Source of the DNA: Ruminococcaceae bacterium AM07-15
Lineage (GTDB): Bacteria; Bacillota; Clostridia; Oscillospirales; Butyricicoccaceae
DNA: 32,845 nucleotides
Assembly (NCBI GenBank): GCA_003477405.1
Contig: QUDE01000011.1
Location: 1-32,845 of the forward strand
Direction of reading: 5' to 3'
The notes under the pieces are model-generated. The model did no database searches. It saw only the letters and a program-made list of their open reading frames with translations, and was not told where the DNA came from. The position numbers were made by a program, and so were the translations under genes. Shown here piece after piece: positions 1-7,402 of this stretch (its first letter is position 1; every line of letters begins with the position of its first letter).

Positions 1-129
1 AATGTGACTTCTTTTTGAATTTGATGAAAAAGTCCTTGACTTTTCGTCTCTGGCAAGACCCTGAAATCCATCCTGATTAGCTGCGGCGCCCGCCTTGCCC
101 CCTTTGATATTGCGGAGCTGCGGGAGATC

Positions 130-900
130 ATGTCGGACGACGAACTGGAGCTGGACACCCTGGGTGACCGGAAAACGGCGCTGTTCCTCATTATGAGCGA
201 CACGGATACCACCTTCAACTTCGTCATCGCCATGCTGCAAAGCCAGCTATTCAATCTCCTTTGCGACAAGGCGGACGATGTATACGGCGGCAGGCTTCCC
301 GTCCATGTGCGGTGCCTTCTGGACGAGTTCGCCAACATCGGGCAAATACCAAACTTCGACAAGCTGATTGCCACCATCCGGAGCCGGGAAATCTCGGCTT
401 CTATTATTTTGCAGTCCCAAAGCCAGTTAAAGACCATCTACAAGGACGCCGCAGATACCATTGTGGGCAACTGCGACACCACCTTGTTTTTGGGAGGCAA
501 GGAGAAATCCACCCTGAAAGAAATCTCGGAGCTGCTGGGCAAGGAGACCATCGACAGCTTCAATCAATCCGAGAACCGGGGCAGCCAGGTTTCCCACGGC
601 CTCAACTATCAGAAATTAGGAAAGGAGCTGATGACCCAGGACGAGATCGCGGTGATGGACGGAGGCAAGTGTATCTTGCAGCTACGAGGGGTACGGCCGT
701 TTTTCAGCGACAAGTTTGATATAACCCGCCACCCTCGCTACAAATACCTTGCCGACGCCGACAAGAAAAACACATTTGACATTGAACGGTACATGAAACG
801 CAGACCGGCCATCGTGAAGCCGGACGAGCCTTTCGATCTGTACGAATTGAAAGCAACCGACCTTCAACCCAACAATTCAAACGAACGAAAGGAGAATTGA
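130..900 (+). CDS. VirD4/TraG-type conjugal coupling protein, 5'-truncated
   Basis: C-terminal part of a type IV coupling protein, the inner-membrane ATPase that delivers relaxase-bound DNA to the conjugation channel. The Walker B-like stretch LLDEFANIGQIPNFDK (about residues 62-77 from ATG 130) and the following IRSREISASIILQSQSQL and NCDTTLFLGGKEKSTL blocks are typical of the Tn1549-type family. The family-like reading frame extends upstream of ATG 130 to about base 52 (GKTLKSILISCGARLAPF). Further left the frame meets a stop at 37-39 and the bases no longer look like this gene, so the Walker A part is missing and the protein is unlikely to be functional. A Maff2-family gene follows three bases after the stop, as in intact Tn1549-like elements. 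Confidence 0.85.
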   Translation: MSDDELELDTLGDRKTALFLIMSDTDTTFNFVIAMLQSQLFNLLCDKADDVYGGRLPVHVRCLLDEFANIGQIPNFDKLIATIRSREISASIILQSQSQLKTIYKDAADTIVGNCDTTLFLGGKEKSTLKEISELLGKETIDSFNQSENRGSQVSHGLNYQKLGKELMTQDEIAVMDGGKCILQLRGVRPFFSDKFDITRHPRYKYLADADKKNTFDIERYMKRRPAIVKPDEPFDLYELKATDLQPNNSNERKEN

Positions 901-903
901 TCT

Positions 904-1044
904 ATGGATTTCTTCGCAAAGTCGATTGAGGTTTTGCAGACTTTGGTTATCGCGCTGGGCGGCGGCCTGTGCGTGTGGGGCGGCATCAACCTTCTGGAAG
1001 GTTACGGCCAGGACAACCCCGCCTCCAATGCTCATGTACGGTAA
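904..1044 (+). pseudogene. Maff2-family membrane protein of a conjugative element, 3'-truncated
   Basis: Small hydrophobic protein that in Tn1549-type elements lies directly after virD4. It is too short for a long-ORF scan (46 codons). Start ATG 904 follows the AAAGGAGAAT ribosome site at 889-898. The first 42 or so codons match the family pattern, with FFAKSIEVLQTLVIALGGG, then WGGINLLEGYGQDNP. After that the frame runs into unrelated codons and stops at 1042-1044, whereas family members are normally about 70 residues with a second membrane segment. The break at about 1028-1030 marks the left join of the foreign segment carrying the efflux gene. Confidence 0.7.
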
Positions 1045-1137
1045 AGTATCACAAGAAAATTATGTCGAATTGACAGCCGCCTCCGCTATACCGAATAAGG
1101 AAATAAAGAGTCCTCAAATTTTGCGCTACTAAATGAA

Positions 1138-1165
1138 GACGAGCGGAAGTAATCTCCCGCTCGTC
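1138..1165 (-). terminator. Hairpin downstream of the MFS efflux gene
   Basis: Perfect 9-base-pair inverted repeat GACGAGCGG / CCGCTCGTC with a 10-base loop, 21 bases beyond the stop of the leftward efflux gene. In the minus direction it is followed only by a modest T-rich stretch (TTCATTT), so termination may be partial. Confidence 0.55.
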
Positions 1166-1186
1166 AGTAAACTTAACTATGCCATA

Positions 1187-2407
1187 TCAATCCCGCTTCT
1201 TTCCCGCCACCGGCACTAAGAACAGCGCGGGCAACAGCAGGAAAGCGGTACAGACCAGCCCCCAGGGTATGGACACCTGCTGGGCTACCAGCCCCACAAT
1301 AGGCCCGCCGATGATCTGCCCGAAAGAGTCCAGCTGTCCGCTGGTGGAAAAGACTGTGGCGCGCATTTTCTCATCCACATGGTCGTTCATCCAGGCGGCC
1401 AGCACAGGCTCCTTGATGGTGCGCATAAGCCCCGCCAGCAGGAACACCAACAACATGAACCAAAAGCTCCGCCCCACCGCGAAGAGAACCAGGCACAGGA
1501 TATACCCGGCGCTGGTGGACATGACCACACTGGTTCGGCTGACAGTCCCTTTTTTCTCCATGCGGGCGATGAGCAACTGAGAAGCCAGAATACCTAAGCC
1601 GCTGCCGATAAGACTGATAACACCGAACCAAGTGACGCTGTTCAGCGGCCCGATAACGGGTATTACCGTGTCATCCAGAAAATGAGCGGTGGAGAGCCGG
1701 TCAAAGCCTTCACTGGCAAGTCCCCCGCATAGTGTGATTGCTAAGAGCGCCAGCAACACAGGTGCGCCTTTCACAAAGCCCAGGTTGAGCTTGAACAGGC
1801 AGACAAAGTCTTTAAGCAAGCCCTGCCGTTCCTCAATAGCAGGGGAGAAGTTGGTTTCTGGCATGATGCGAACCAACACCAGCCCCAACAACAAGCACAA
1901 ACTGCCCCCCAAGATGACAGGCATTTGCAGGTTTATGTTTCCCAGCAGTGTGCCCAGCACCACGCCCAGAACGCCGCCGATTTGCCCCATTTGACTGCCC
2001 CGCAGGAACACCTTGTCTATGGGTTTGTCCTCTTCCTCCGAGGCAATCCACGCCTCCAGAGCGCCGGTGATGAAGGTATCACCGCAACCCCAGACAACCT
2101 GGGCCAGCAGAACCGGCGCGAACCACGGTAGCGCACCCTCCATCAGAAAGCCCAGGCCGTAGAGGAACATTCCAATCAGCACCGAGCGCCGACGGCTATA
2201 CAAATCCGCCACCACACCGGTGGGTATCTCGAACAGAAAGCAGGAGGTCTCCAGAACCGTCCCTACCAGGACAAGCTGGAAAGCATCCAGCTGCACCACC
2301 TCCAGGTGGTACACGATGGAAAGCACTGTGGACATAGAAACCGCCAGGGAAAAGACAAATCGGAACAGCAGGTAGACAGAATATGCCTTTGAATTTTTAG
2401 CAAACAT
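1187..2407 (-). CDS. tet(40): MFS tetracycline efflux transporter, probably Tet(40)
   Basis: Inner-membrane drug:proton antiporter of the major facilitator superfamily, 406 residues, with about 12 hydrophobic helices. An MFS motif-A-like loop lies between helices 2 and 3 (about residues 63-74, GVVADLYSRRRS). The length and sequence agree with what I recall of Tet(40), a tetracycline exporter of gut Firmicutes usually found next to a ribosomal-protection tet gene. Here tet(W) lies 2.3 kb away on the same strand, which fits. The start ATG at 2405-2407 is preceded by AGGAGAATG on the minus strand, and a 9-bp hairpin follows the stop. The MFS class is clear. The exact Tet class is recalled, not checked, so another tetracycline or macrolide-type exporter remains possible. 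Confidence 0.8.
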   Translation of the reverse strand: MFAKNSKAYSVYLLFRFVFSLAVSMSTVLSIVYHLEVVQLDAFQLVLVGTVLETSCFLFEIPTGVVADLYSRRRSVLIGMFLYGLGFLMEGALPWFAPVLLAQVVWGCGDTFITGALEAWIASEEEDKPIDKVFLRGSQMGQIGGVLGVVLGTLLGNINLQMPVILGGSLCLLLGLVLVRIMPETNFSPAIEERQGLLKDFVCLFKLNLGFVKGAPVLLALLAITLCGGLASEGFDRLSTAHFLDDTVIPVIGPLNSVTWFGVISLIGSGLGILASQLLIARMEKKGTVSRTSVVMSTSAGYILCLVLFAVGRSFWFMLLVFLLAGLMRTIKEPVLAAWMNDHVDEKMRATVFSTSGQLDSFGQIIGGPIVGLVAQQVSIPWGLVCTAFLLLPALFLVPVAGKKRD

Positions 2408-2437
2408 GAAGTTACATTCTCCTAGTATAATAATGGT

Positions 2438-2455
2438 GTAGTCAAGAACGACTAC
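2438..2455. repeat. Inverted repeat upstream of the efflux gene
   Basis: GTAGTC and GACTAC separated by 6 bases form a perfect inverted repeat 31 bases upstream of the efflux start. On the minus strand it overlaps a TTGACT hexamer, so it could be an operator or a leader hairpin. No regulator gene is adjacent, and the function is not shown. Confidence 0.3.
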
Positions 2456-2499
2456 TGGTTAATAGTTACAAAGTCCAATCTAATAAATCTATATAGATA

Positions 2500-3236
2500 T
2501 AACGGAAGGAGGAGTTCCCCCTCCATCAGAAGTTATAGGACATATTTACCGTGTCTGAGGTTTCCTTAATGCACCAGACAAAATATAGAGGTATAATCAC
2601 TGAAGGCAGGATCATTGACGTTTCCTCCTTGGGAGCCGGCCTTCTGGCTGGCGATACCTCTTAGAAAGTCTGTCAATCCTTTCGGTGGTGATTTATGTTT
2701 TGGCTGGTTGGGAAGCCTCAGGCTATACCTGTATAAGCCGCTAGGTTGTGTATCCACCCTTTGGAATTGGATGCCTGCCGGAAAGGATATTACTATGCAC
2801 TATCAAAAAGTACTCAAGATGCCTGAAAGCATCCCCTATCTCTCTGTCGGGTTTGATGTCGGCGCAGACTTCACCTGGATGTCTATCATGCTCCCCAATG
2901 GCATCCTCATCGGTAAGCCTTTTAAGATCATTCATTCTGATCCGCAGTCCCGTGAGCTTGCCATCTCAAAAATAAAGGAAGCCCAGGAGATGTATTCTCT
3001 TGAAAGCCGCTGCTTCCTTGAATCCACCGGGATCTACCACATCCCACTCCTGTGCTTCCTTCGTGATAAGGGTTTTGACTGCGCCGTCATTAATCCTATC
3101 ATTACTAAGAATAGCACAAATATGAACGTCAGGAAACTGCATAATGATAAATTTGATTCAAAAAAAGCTGCTAAAGTCGGCCTGGATGCCTCCCTTAAGG
3201 CTTCCATTGTCCCGGATGACGCAATCATTTTTGAGA
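2500..3236 (+). mobile_element. IS110-family insertion sequence remnant, left end plus 5' half of transposase
   Basis: The segment holds a long untranslated leader followed by the N-terminal half of an IS110-type transposase. It stops abruptly at about 3236, where the small HTH gene of the conjugative element resumes on the other strand. IS110 members have no terminal inverted repeats, so the left edge is a guess between about 2480 and 2600. The leader (about 2560-2794) contains several short hairpin-forming stretches, for example AGCC...GGCT near 2634-2649 and TATAC CT GTATA near 2725. In IS110-group elements this leader encodes the bridge RNA that guides recombination. That assignment here is inference from position only. 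Confidence 0.6.
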
Positions 3237-3241
3237 AATAG
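2795..3241 (+). pseudogene. IS110-family transposase, C-terminally truncated
   Basis: N-terminal RuvC-like DEDD domain of an IS110-family recombinase. ATG 2795 is chosen because the family-like sequence begins there (SVGFDVGADFTW) and GGAAAGGAT lies just upstream; the frame is open further left but its codons do not look coding. Visible family motifs are the first Asp in GFDVGAD, ESTGIYH (about residues 76-82) and VINPIITKNS followed by KFDSKKAA. The protein ends at residue 148, whereas intact members are about 400 residues and carry a C-terminal Tnp_20 domain with the catalytic Ser. The final codons and the stop come from the antisense of the neighbouring HTH gene, so this copy cannot move by itself. 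Confidence 0.8.
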
Positions 3242-3339
3242 CGGATATATCCGGCGTAGTGGAGCAGGACAGCGTTCACGGCTTCTGGGTCGCCCTCACG
3301 GGCTTTGAGGATTGTTTCATAGGGGAGAAGTCTACTCAT
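3234..3339 (-). pseudogene. Small helix-turn-helix protein of a conjugative element, truncated by IS110
   Basis: Starts MSRLLPYETILKAREGD and continues to HYAGYIRYF. This is the usual start of a short helix-turn-helix protein (about 65-75 residues) found directly after the sigma factor in Tn1549-like elements. Its ATG (3337-3339) overlaps the sigma gene stop in the string ATGAGTAG, which implies translational coupling. After about 35 codons the frame enters IS110 sequence read backwards, so the C-terminal half is lost. An in-frame ATG-to-stop reading continues to 3034, but those residues are antisense of the transposase. Confidence 0.65.
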
Positions 3340-3754
3340 ACCGGCTCACCCCCATTTCTTCGCGTAGCCGCTGCAAGGCAAGCTGGATATGCCGCCCCGC
3401 TGTGCTGCGTGACCGGCCAATACACGCGCCGATCACGCGCTGCGGCTGGCGCAGAAAGTAATAGCGCAGGATTTCTTCCCGCGTCTGCTCCGGCAAAACA
3501 GAGATCGCGTCGGCAAGGGCGGCGTTGCAGAGCAGGACGGTCTGACCGCAGACGGTAAATGGGTATTCCTCGTCCGGCTCCGACGCGGCAAACTGGACAA
3601 ACTTCTCGTTCATCAGATAGTCAAGGGAAACTTGCCGTTCCCATTGCCGTTTAAGCTTCAAAATCTTGTCCAAGGCGGCACAGCGGATAACAGTCTTGCA
3701 AAAGGCGTTGTACCTGCGCTGAATATATTCTTGATAGGCTATCTGGTCGGTCAT
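3332..3754 (-). CDS. Sigma-70-like RNA polymerase sigma factor of a conjugative element
   Basis: A 140-residue protein with a region-4-type helix-turn-helix at its C-terminus (about residues 95-135, LPEQTREEILRYYFLRQPQRVIGACIG in two parts around IGRSRSTAGRHIQLALQRL). Such short sigma-like proteins are standard in Tn1549/CTn-type elements and probably direct element genes. The start ATG 3754 (MTDQIAYQEY) is preferred over an upstream in-frame ATG because GAAAGGGG lies 6 bases before it. The truncated HTH gene overlaps its stop. About 170 bases separate it from the methyltransferase upstream. That gap holds a GCGCATATGCGC palindrome and the GC-rich leader typical of this gene. Confidence 0.8.
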   Translation of the reverse strand: MTDQIAYQEYIQRRYNAFCKTVIRCAALDKILKLKRQWERQVSLDYLMNEKFVQFAASEPDEEYPFTVCGQTVLLCNAALADAISVLPEQTREEILRYYFLRQPQRVIGACIGRSRSTAGRHIQLALQRLREEMGVSRYE

Positions 3755-3846
3755 GGAAATTCCCCTTTCTGAATAATAGTGCGGGGCGGTGGCACTTCTT
3801 GCTGTCGCCCCTTGATTGCCTACCAGCAAAGGCGGGCGGGGCTGTC

Positions 3847-3869
3847 AACGGCTGCGCATATGCGCCGTT
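3847..3869. repeat. Palindrome upstream of the sigma factor gene
   Basis: A perfect 12-base palindrome GCGCATATGCGC (3854-3865) lies inside an imperfect longer inverted repeat (AACGG...CCGTT). It sits about 100 bases upstream of the sigma factor start, where an operator or a leader hairpin would act. No matching promoter was recognised with confidence. Confidence 0.35.
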
Positions 3870-3925
3870 CATCTTGACCGTTGACTGGCTCGGCTGGGTT
3901 TGCTATTTACCCGACAAACTTGAAT

Positions 3926-4693
3926 TTATTTTAAGCTATCACGTTTTACCTTCTTAAGCCTTACTATCATTACCATAGGAATTTCTTTGTTGGTTTTAAA
4001 ACATTCTTCATAAAATCCATCAATGACAAATCCAGCTCTAAAACAAAGGTTAAAAATATCTTGTATGGAACGATGATAATAAATCTGCTCTTTCGGTTGC
4101 CCTTCAATCGCTATATCATAGTAACTGTGCGGTGTCATATATTTTTCAGTCAACGTGACAAAACAAGGGTGTTGCGTTGCAAAGACAAAAATTCCGCTTT
4201 CCTGCAACAGTTCATAAACAGCCATAAGAAGTGGTTCAATATCCGTAATATCCATAATTGCCATATTAGAAACTGCTTTCGTAAAGGCTCGATTTCTTTT
4301 TAATTCTAATATACTTTTTCTATCGGTCGCATCCGCCACACAAAATTCAATTTGTTTTGCATATTGTGATTGCCGTCTTTTAGCCAATTCTATCATTTTT
4401 TTGCTGTAATCAAAAGCGACAACCGAAGCGCCTCTTTGTGCAAGATACGAAGAATAATTTCCATTGCCACACGCAATATCCAAAATGTAATCCGCAGGAT
4501 TAGGAGATAGAAGTTCCGTTACTTTGGGACGCACTACCTCTCTGTGAAATTCATTAGATTCGTCACCCATTGCATTATCCCAAAATTGTGCGTTCTCCTC
4601 CCAGATTTTTTTACTTTCCTCTGTTCCCATGTTCTCTCCCACTCCCCAAATTTGCTTTTTTGCTTCCATTAAATCTTCCTTACTATATTCCAT
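3926..4693 (-). CDS. Class I SAM-dependent methyltransferase
   Basis: A 255-residue protein with a Rossmann-fold methyltransferase domain. Motif I is ILDIACGNGNYS (about residues 68-79), followed by an acidic end of strand 2 in VVAFDYSKKMIELAK and a motif-II-like VADATD. The substrate cannot be read from the sequence. Small-molecule or tRNA/rRNA methylation are possible, and such genes often accompany tet(W) or tet(O) genes in gut Firmicutes. Start ATG 4693 (MEYSKEDL) is chosen because GGAGGG lies 6 bases before it; the frame is open further up into the tet(W) 3' end. It begins 50 bases after tet(W) and is probably co-transcribed. The gene is clearly more AT-rich than everything around it, a sign of separate origin. 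Confidence 0.85.
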   Translation of the reverse strand: MEYSKEDLMEAKKQIWGVGENMGTEESKKIWEENAQFWDNAMGDESNEFHREVVRPKVTELLSPNPADYILDIACGNGNYSSYLAQRGASVVAFDYSKKMIELAKRRQSQYAKQIEFCVADATDRKSILELKRNRAFTKAVSNMAIMDITDIEPLLMAVYELLQESGIFVFATQHPCFVTLTEKYMTPHSYYDIAIEGQPKEQIYYHRSIQDIFNLCFRAGFVIDGFYEECFKTNKEIPMVMIVRLKKVKRDSLK

Positions 4694-4743
4694 TGTTACC
4701 CTCCATAACTTCTGATTGTTGCCGTCTTGACGATTATGTATCT

Positions 4744-6663
4744 TTACATTACCTTCTGAAACATATGGCGCACCTTGTCCAGGCGGCTGTTTGGACGGCG
4801 GGGCTGGATGACCGGCTGACCGACAGCGGCCTGATATCCTTTCAGCTCTGTAAGGCATACGCTCCGCCCGTTGGTGTAAAAGGCCAGATCAGTACGGTAT
4901 GCCTGTATACAGCGGGCGGGAATCTCGCCAGTAAAGACAACTTCATCCTTTTTTACCTGGGCCGTTTCGATGGTGGCACAGTATTTCGGTGCATCATGAT
5001 AAGCCCTGGAAAGGTATTCCTGGGGCGCATAGAGGATGAAGGAGAGATAAGGTTCCAGCAGCTGCGTCCCCGATTCCTTCAATGCCTGTTCCAATACAAT
5101 CGGGGCCAATGAGCGGAAGTCCGCCGGCGTGCTGACCGGACTGTAATAAAGCCCGTATTCAAAGCAAATCTTACAGTCCGTTACGTTCCAGCCGAACAAG
5201 CCCTGCTCCAGCCCGTAACGGATACCATCCCTGACAGCGTTTTGAAAACTCTGGTTCAAGTATCCCAGCGAAACCCGGCTCTCGTATTGTACACCGGAGC
5301 CAAGCGAGAGTGGTGTAACAGACAGTCCTATGGATGCCCAAAACGGGTTGGGCGGCACCTCGATATGGATGGTGTGGCTGGCTGCTTTGAGCGGCCGCTC
5401 CATATAAATGACGGAGGGTTCCTTTACCACTGTTTCAAGCTTGTATTTTTCCGACAGCAAAGCGGAAACAACCTCCAACTGCACCCGGCCCAAAAAAGAA
5501 AGAATGATCTCATGGGTGATGGAATCCACTTCGCAACGCAAAAGCGGGTCAGTATCCGCAAGTTGCGTAAGAGCGTCCAGCAGCCGTTCTCTTTGCGCTG
5601 CCGTTTTCGGCGCAATCGTCGTCCGCAGCATGGGGAGGGGGTCCTCGCGCCACCTTTTACGAGGGAGCCGGGTTTGGTCCCCTAATACATCGTTTAACCT
5701 CACGCTGTCGCTGGGAAGGATAACAATTTCACCCTGATAAGCGGTGTCTGTCCGAACAATTTCCCCTTTGGATGGAATACGCATCTCTGTGATTTTCAGC
5801 TTTTCTCTCCCGGCCAGGGCCACCGTATCCCGCAGGCGCAGCGTTCCGCTGTATAACCGTAGATAGACACGCCGCTGGCCGCAATCGGTGTACTCAACCT
5901 TGAAAACGCTGCCGCATAGGGCGGCGCCCCCCTGTTCCCCAATCGGTTGGAACAGCCCTGTCACCGCATCCATCAACGGTTGAATGCCAAGGCCATTTTT
6001 GGCGCTGCCATGATAGACTGGGAACAGGGAGGCGTCTTGAACCCGCTGCTGTTCCTCCCGCGCAAGTTTTTCCCGGCTGATTGGTTCTCCTGCGATATAC
6101 TTTTCCAATAATTCATCGTTATTTTCGATGACCGCATCCCATGCTTCTATGTCGGTATTTTCCTCCAGGACTATTTCCGGGGACAGCGACACCGTCTGCT
6201 TGATGATAATATCGGCGGAGAGCTTATCCCGAACAGACTGAACCACGCTCTGCAAATCAACGCCAGCCTGGTCGATCTTGTTGATAAAGATAACGGTGGG
6301 AATGTTCATTTTCCGCAGGGCATGGAACAGAATACGGGTCTGGGCCTGCACGCCATCTTTAGCGGAGATCACCAAGATGGCCCCATCTAAAACAGCCAAA
6401 GAGCGGTACACCTCCGCCAAAAAATCCATGTGGCCGGGCGTATCCACAATGTTGACTTTACATCTGTGCCACTGGAAGGAAGTGACTGCCGCTTGAATGG
6501 TAATCCCACGCTGCCGCTCCAAAAACATGGTGTCCGTCCTCGTTGTCCCTTTTTCGACGCTCCCCGGTTCTGAAATGGCTCCGCTGGCATATAGCAGGCT
6601 CTCCGTCAAGGTCGTCTTTCCAGCGTCTACATGGGCAAGAATTCCAATATTGATTATTTTCAT
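4744..6663 (-). CDS. tet(W): Ribosomal protection tetracycline resistance protein Tet(W)
   Basis: Full-length 639-residue EF-G-like GTPase that removes tetracycline from the ribosomal A site. It shows the G1 loop [12 protein letters not shown] (residues 10-21), switch [14 protein letters not shown] in G4, and the family C-terminal end [14 protein letters not shown]. The N-terminus ([16 protein letters not shown]) and the length match the Tet(W) group. Tet(32) and Tet(O) are close relatives but differ in the first 60 residues as I recall them. ATG 6663 has GGGAGG 9 bases upstream. The upstream leader with an attenuator is intact, so the gene should be inducible. The methyltransferase gene follows after 50 bases. 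Confidence 0.95.
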   Translation of the reverse strand: MKIINIGILAHVDAGKTTLTESLLYASGAISEPGSVEKGTTRTDTMFLERQRGITIQAAVTSFQWHRCKVNIVDTPGHMDFLAEVYRSLAVLDGAILVISAKDGVQAQTRILFHALRKMNIPTVIFINKIDQAGVDLQSVVQSVRDKLSADIIIKQTVSLSPEIVLEENTDIEAWDAVIENNDELLEKYIAGEPISREKLAREEQQRVQDASLFPVYHGSAKNGLGIQPLMDAVTGLFQPIGEQGGAALCGSVFKVEYTDCGQRRVYLRLYSGTLRLRDTVALAGREKLKITEMRIPSKGEIVRTDTAYQGEIVILPSDSVRLNDVLGDQTRLPRKRWREDPLPMLRTTIAPKTAAQRERLLDALTQLADTDPLLRCEVDSITHEIILSFLGRVQLEVVSALLSEKYKLETVVKEPSVIYMERPLKAASHTIHIEVPPNPFWASIGLSVTPLSLGSGVQYESRVSLGYLNQSFQNAVRDGIRYGLEQGLFGWNVTDCKICFEYGLYYSPVSTPADFRSLAPIVLEQALKESGTQLLEPYLSFILYAPQEYLSRAYHDAPKYCATIETAQVKKDEVVFTGEIPARCIQAYRTDLAFYTNGRSVCLTELKGYQAAVGQPVIQPRRPNSRLDKVRHMFQKVM

Positions 6664-6701
6664 GTGATTGTCCTCCCTTTACTGCCCCGAAGGGCATAAA
6701 A

Positions 6702-6736
6702 ATCCCCAGCAGTAAAATACTTTTACCACTGGGGAT
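6702..6736 (-). terminator. tet(W) attenuator hairpin next to the start codon
   Basis: ATCCCCAG and CTGGGGAT flank a second arm pair GTAAAA/TTTTAC. On the minus strand the hairpin is followed by TTTTTAT, making an intrinsic terminator between the leader peptide and tet(W). It overlaps the end of the leader ORF, so ribosome position on the leader can control folding. This matches the transcriptional attenuation layout known from Tn916 tet(M). A small TGCCC-TTCG-GGGCA hairpin (6683-6696) lies between it and the tet(W) ribosome site. Confidence 0.85.
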
Positions 6737-6767
6737 GATAATTTGCGGACATACACATATACAGCAT
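6723..6767 (-). CDS. tet(W) leader peptide
   Basis: A 14-codon ORF reading MLYMCMSANYHPQW followed by TAA, on the minus strand 59 bases upstream of tet(W). Its last codons overlap the 5' arm of the attenuator hairpin. By analogy with tet(M) and tet(O) leaders, ribosome stalling or speed on this peptide under tetracycline should decide whether transcription continues. The reading frame and the overlap are seen directly. The regulatory role is inferred from the related systems. Confidence 0.7.
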   Translation of the reverse strand: MLYMCMSANYHPQW

Positions 6768-6849
6768 ACACCTGTTTGTGAGTGCTGTTTTTGGGGATAT
6801 GTCAAAATTGATAAGGCAAAAGTATTCTTGAATTGGGTACAAAAAACTA

Positions 6850-6868
6850 AGCCCCTACAAAAGGGACT
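6850..6868 (-). terminator. Upstream terminator-like hairpin in the tet(W) leader
   Basis: On the minus strand AGTCCC and GGGGCT form a 6-bp stem (one G-T pair) with a 7-base loop, followed by TAGTTTTTTG. It is the first of two terminators between the promoter and tet(W), in the same place as the upstream hairpin of the Tn916 tet(M) leader. Confidence 0.7.
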
Positions 6869-6904
6869 ATCATAATCCTTTGTTCCCACTATTTGATTAT
6901 AGTT

Positions 6905-6928
6905 TTATTTAAGAATACCTTGCCGCAT
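6905..6928 (-). CDS. 7-residue upstream leader ORF
   Basis: ATG-CGG-CAA-GGT-ATT-CTT-AAA-TAA encodes MRQGILK, preceded on the minus strand by AAAAGGAG. The same short ORF stands at the start of the Tn916 tet(M) leader. Its sequence CAAGGTATTCTT is complementary to AAGAATACTTTTG about 100 bases further along the same transcript, so a long-range stem that competes with the first terminator is plausible. Confidence 0.6.
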   Translation of the reverse strand: MRQGILK

Positions 6929-6957
6929 ATTTTTTACTCCTTTTCTGGAATAGAATT

Positions 6958-6986
6958 ATTATATCACATCAGTTTTAGGAAAACAA
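6958..6986 (-). promoter_or_regulatory. tet(W) promoter
   Basis: On the minus strand TTGTTT and a perfect TATAAT are separated by 17 bases. This is a vegetative sigma-A type promoter 30 bases upstream of the 7-codon leader ORF. No other good promoter lies between here and tet(W). Confidence 0.85.
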
Positions 6987-7024
6987 GTATCTAAAAGAAA
7001 TTTTTCTTCCCTGAAAATGCTACT

Positions 7025-7064
7025 AATAAGAGTAACAAAGGGTAAACCCCTTGTTACTCTTATT
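7025..7064 (+). terminator. Strong intrinsic terminator at the tet(W)/phage boundary
   Basis: AATAAGAGTAACAA and TTGTTACTCTTATT are perfect 14-base arms around GGG-TAAA-CCC, followed by a run of T on the plus strand. No plus-strand gene lies upstream in the window, so its normal partner gene was probably displaced when the tet(W) segment joined the phage. It ends 30 bases before the first phage gene and would insulate that operon from leftward DNA. Confidence 0.8.
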
Positions 7065-7093
7065 TTTTTATGAAAAACGGAGGTGAAAGGACC

Positions 7094-7354
7094 ATGAGCA
7101 ACAAATATTTGGGACCCGCGGATCGGCAGCTGATTGCAGAGAAGTGGGCCGCTTATGCGTCGGTGCGGGAGATCGCGGCCCTGGTGGGCGTGGCGCCTAA
7201 AACAATCTATCAGGAATTGCGCCGCGGGAACAATGGCACCCTGGACAAGAACAGCCGCCAGTCATACAACCCCGATCTGGCCCAGCGTCGTTTCCAGGAA
7301 AGCCTCCGCCGGCGCGGAAAGCCCCTGAACAGGGCGCGGGCCGCCAGTGAATGA
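7094..7354 (+). CDS. Phage helix-turn-helix protein, IS30-like HTH
   Basis: An 86-residue basic protein. Residues about 7-45 (ADRQLIAEKWAAYASVREIA then VGVAPKTIYQELRRG) match the helix-turn-helix that begins IS30-family transposases, including the trailing YNPDLAQRRF. There is no catalytic domain, so this is a DNA-binding protein and not a transposase. ATG 7094 is preferred over ATG 7070 because GGAGGTG lies 7 bases before it, while 7070 lies inside the terminator T run. It is the first gene of the early phage operon. It may act as a transcription regulator; that role is inferred. Confidence 0.75.
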   Translation: MSNKYLGPADRQLIAEKWAAYASVREIAALVGVAPKTIYQELRRGNNGTLDKNSRQSYNPDLAQRRFQESLRRRGKPLNRARAASE

Positions 7355-7402
7355 GGGACCCCACCGCCCTGGGGGCGGGTAAATGCAAAGGAGGAAAAAG
7401 CA

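Noticed and set aside
926..1132. Plus-strand open frame of 68 codons
   Set aside because: It is out of frame with the Maff2 gene over its first half and has no ribosome site; the Maff2 frame from 904 is the better reading.
7094..7354. IS30 transposase
   Set aside because: Only the helix-turn-helix part resembles IS30. There is no DDE domain and no terminal repeats.
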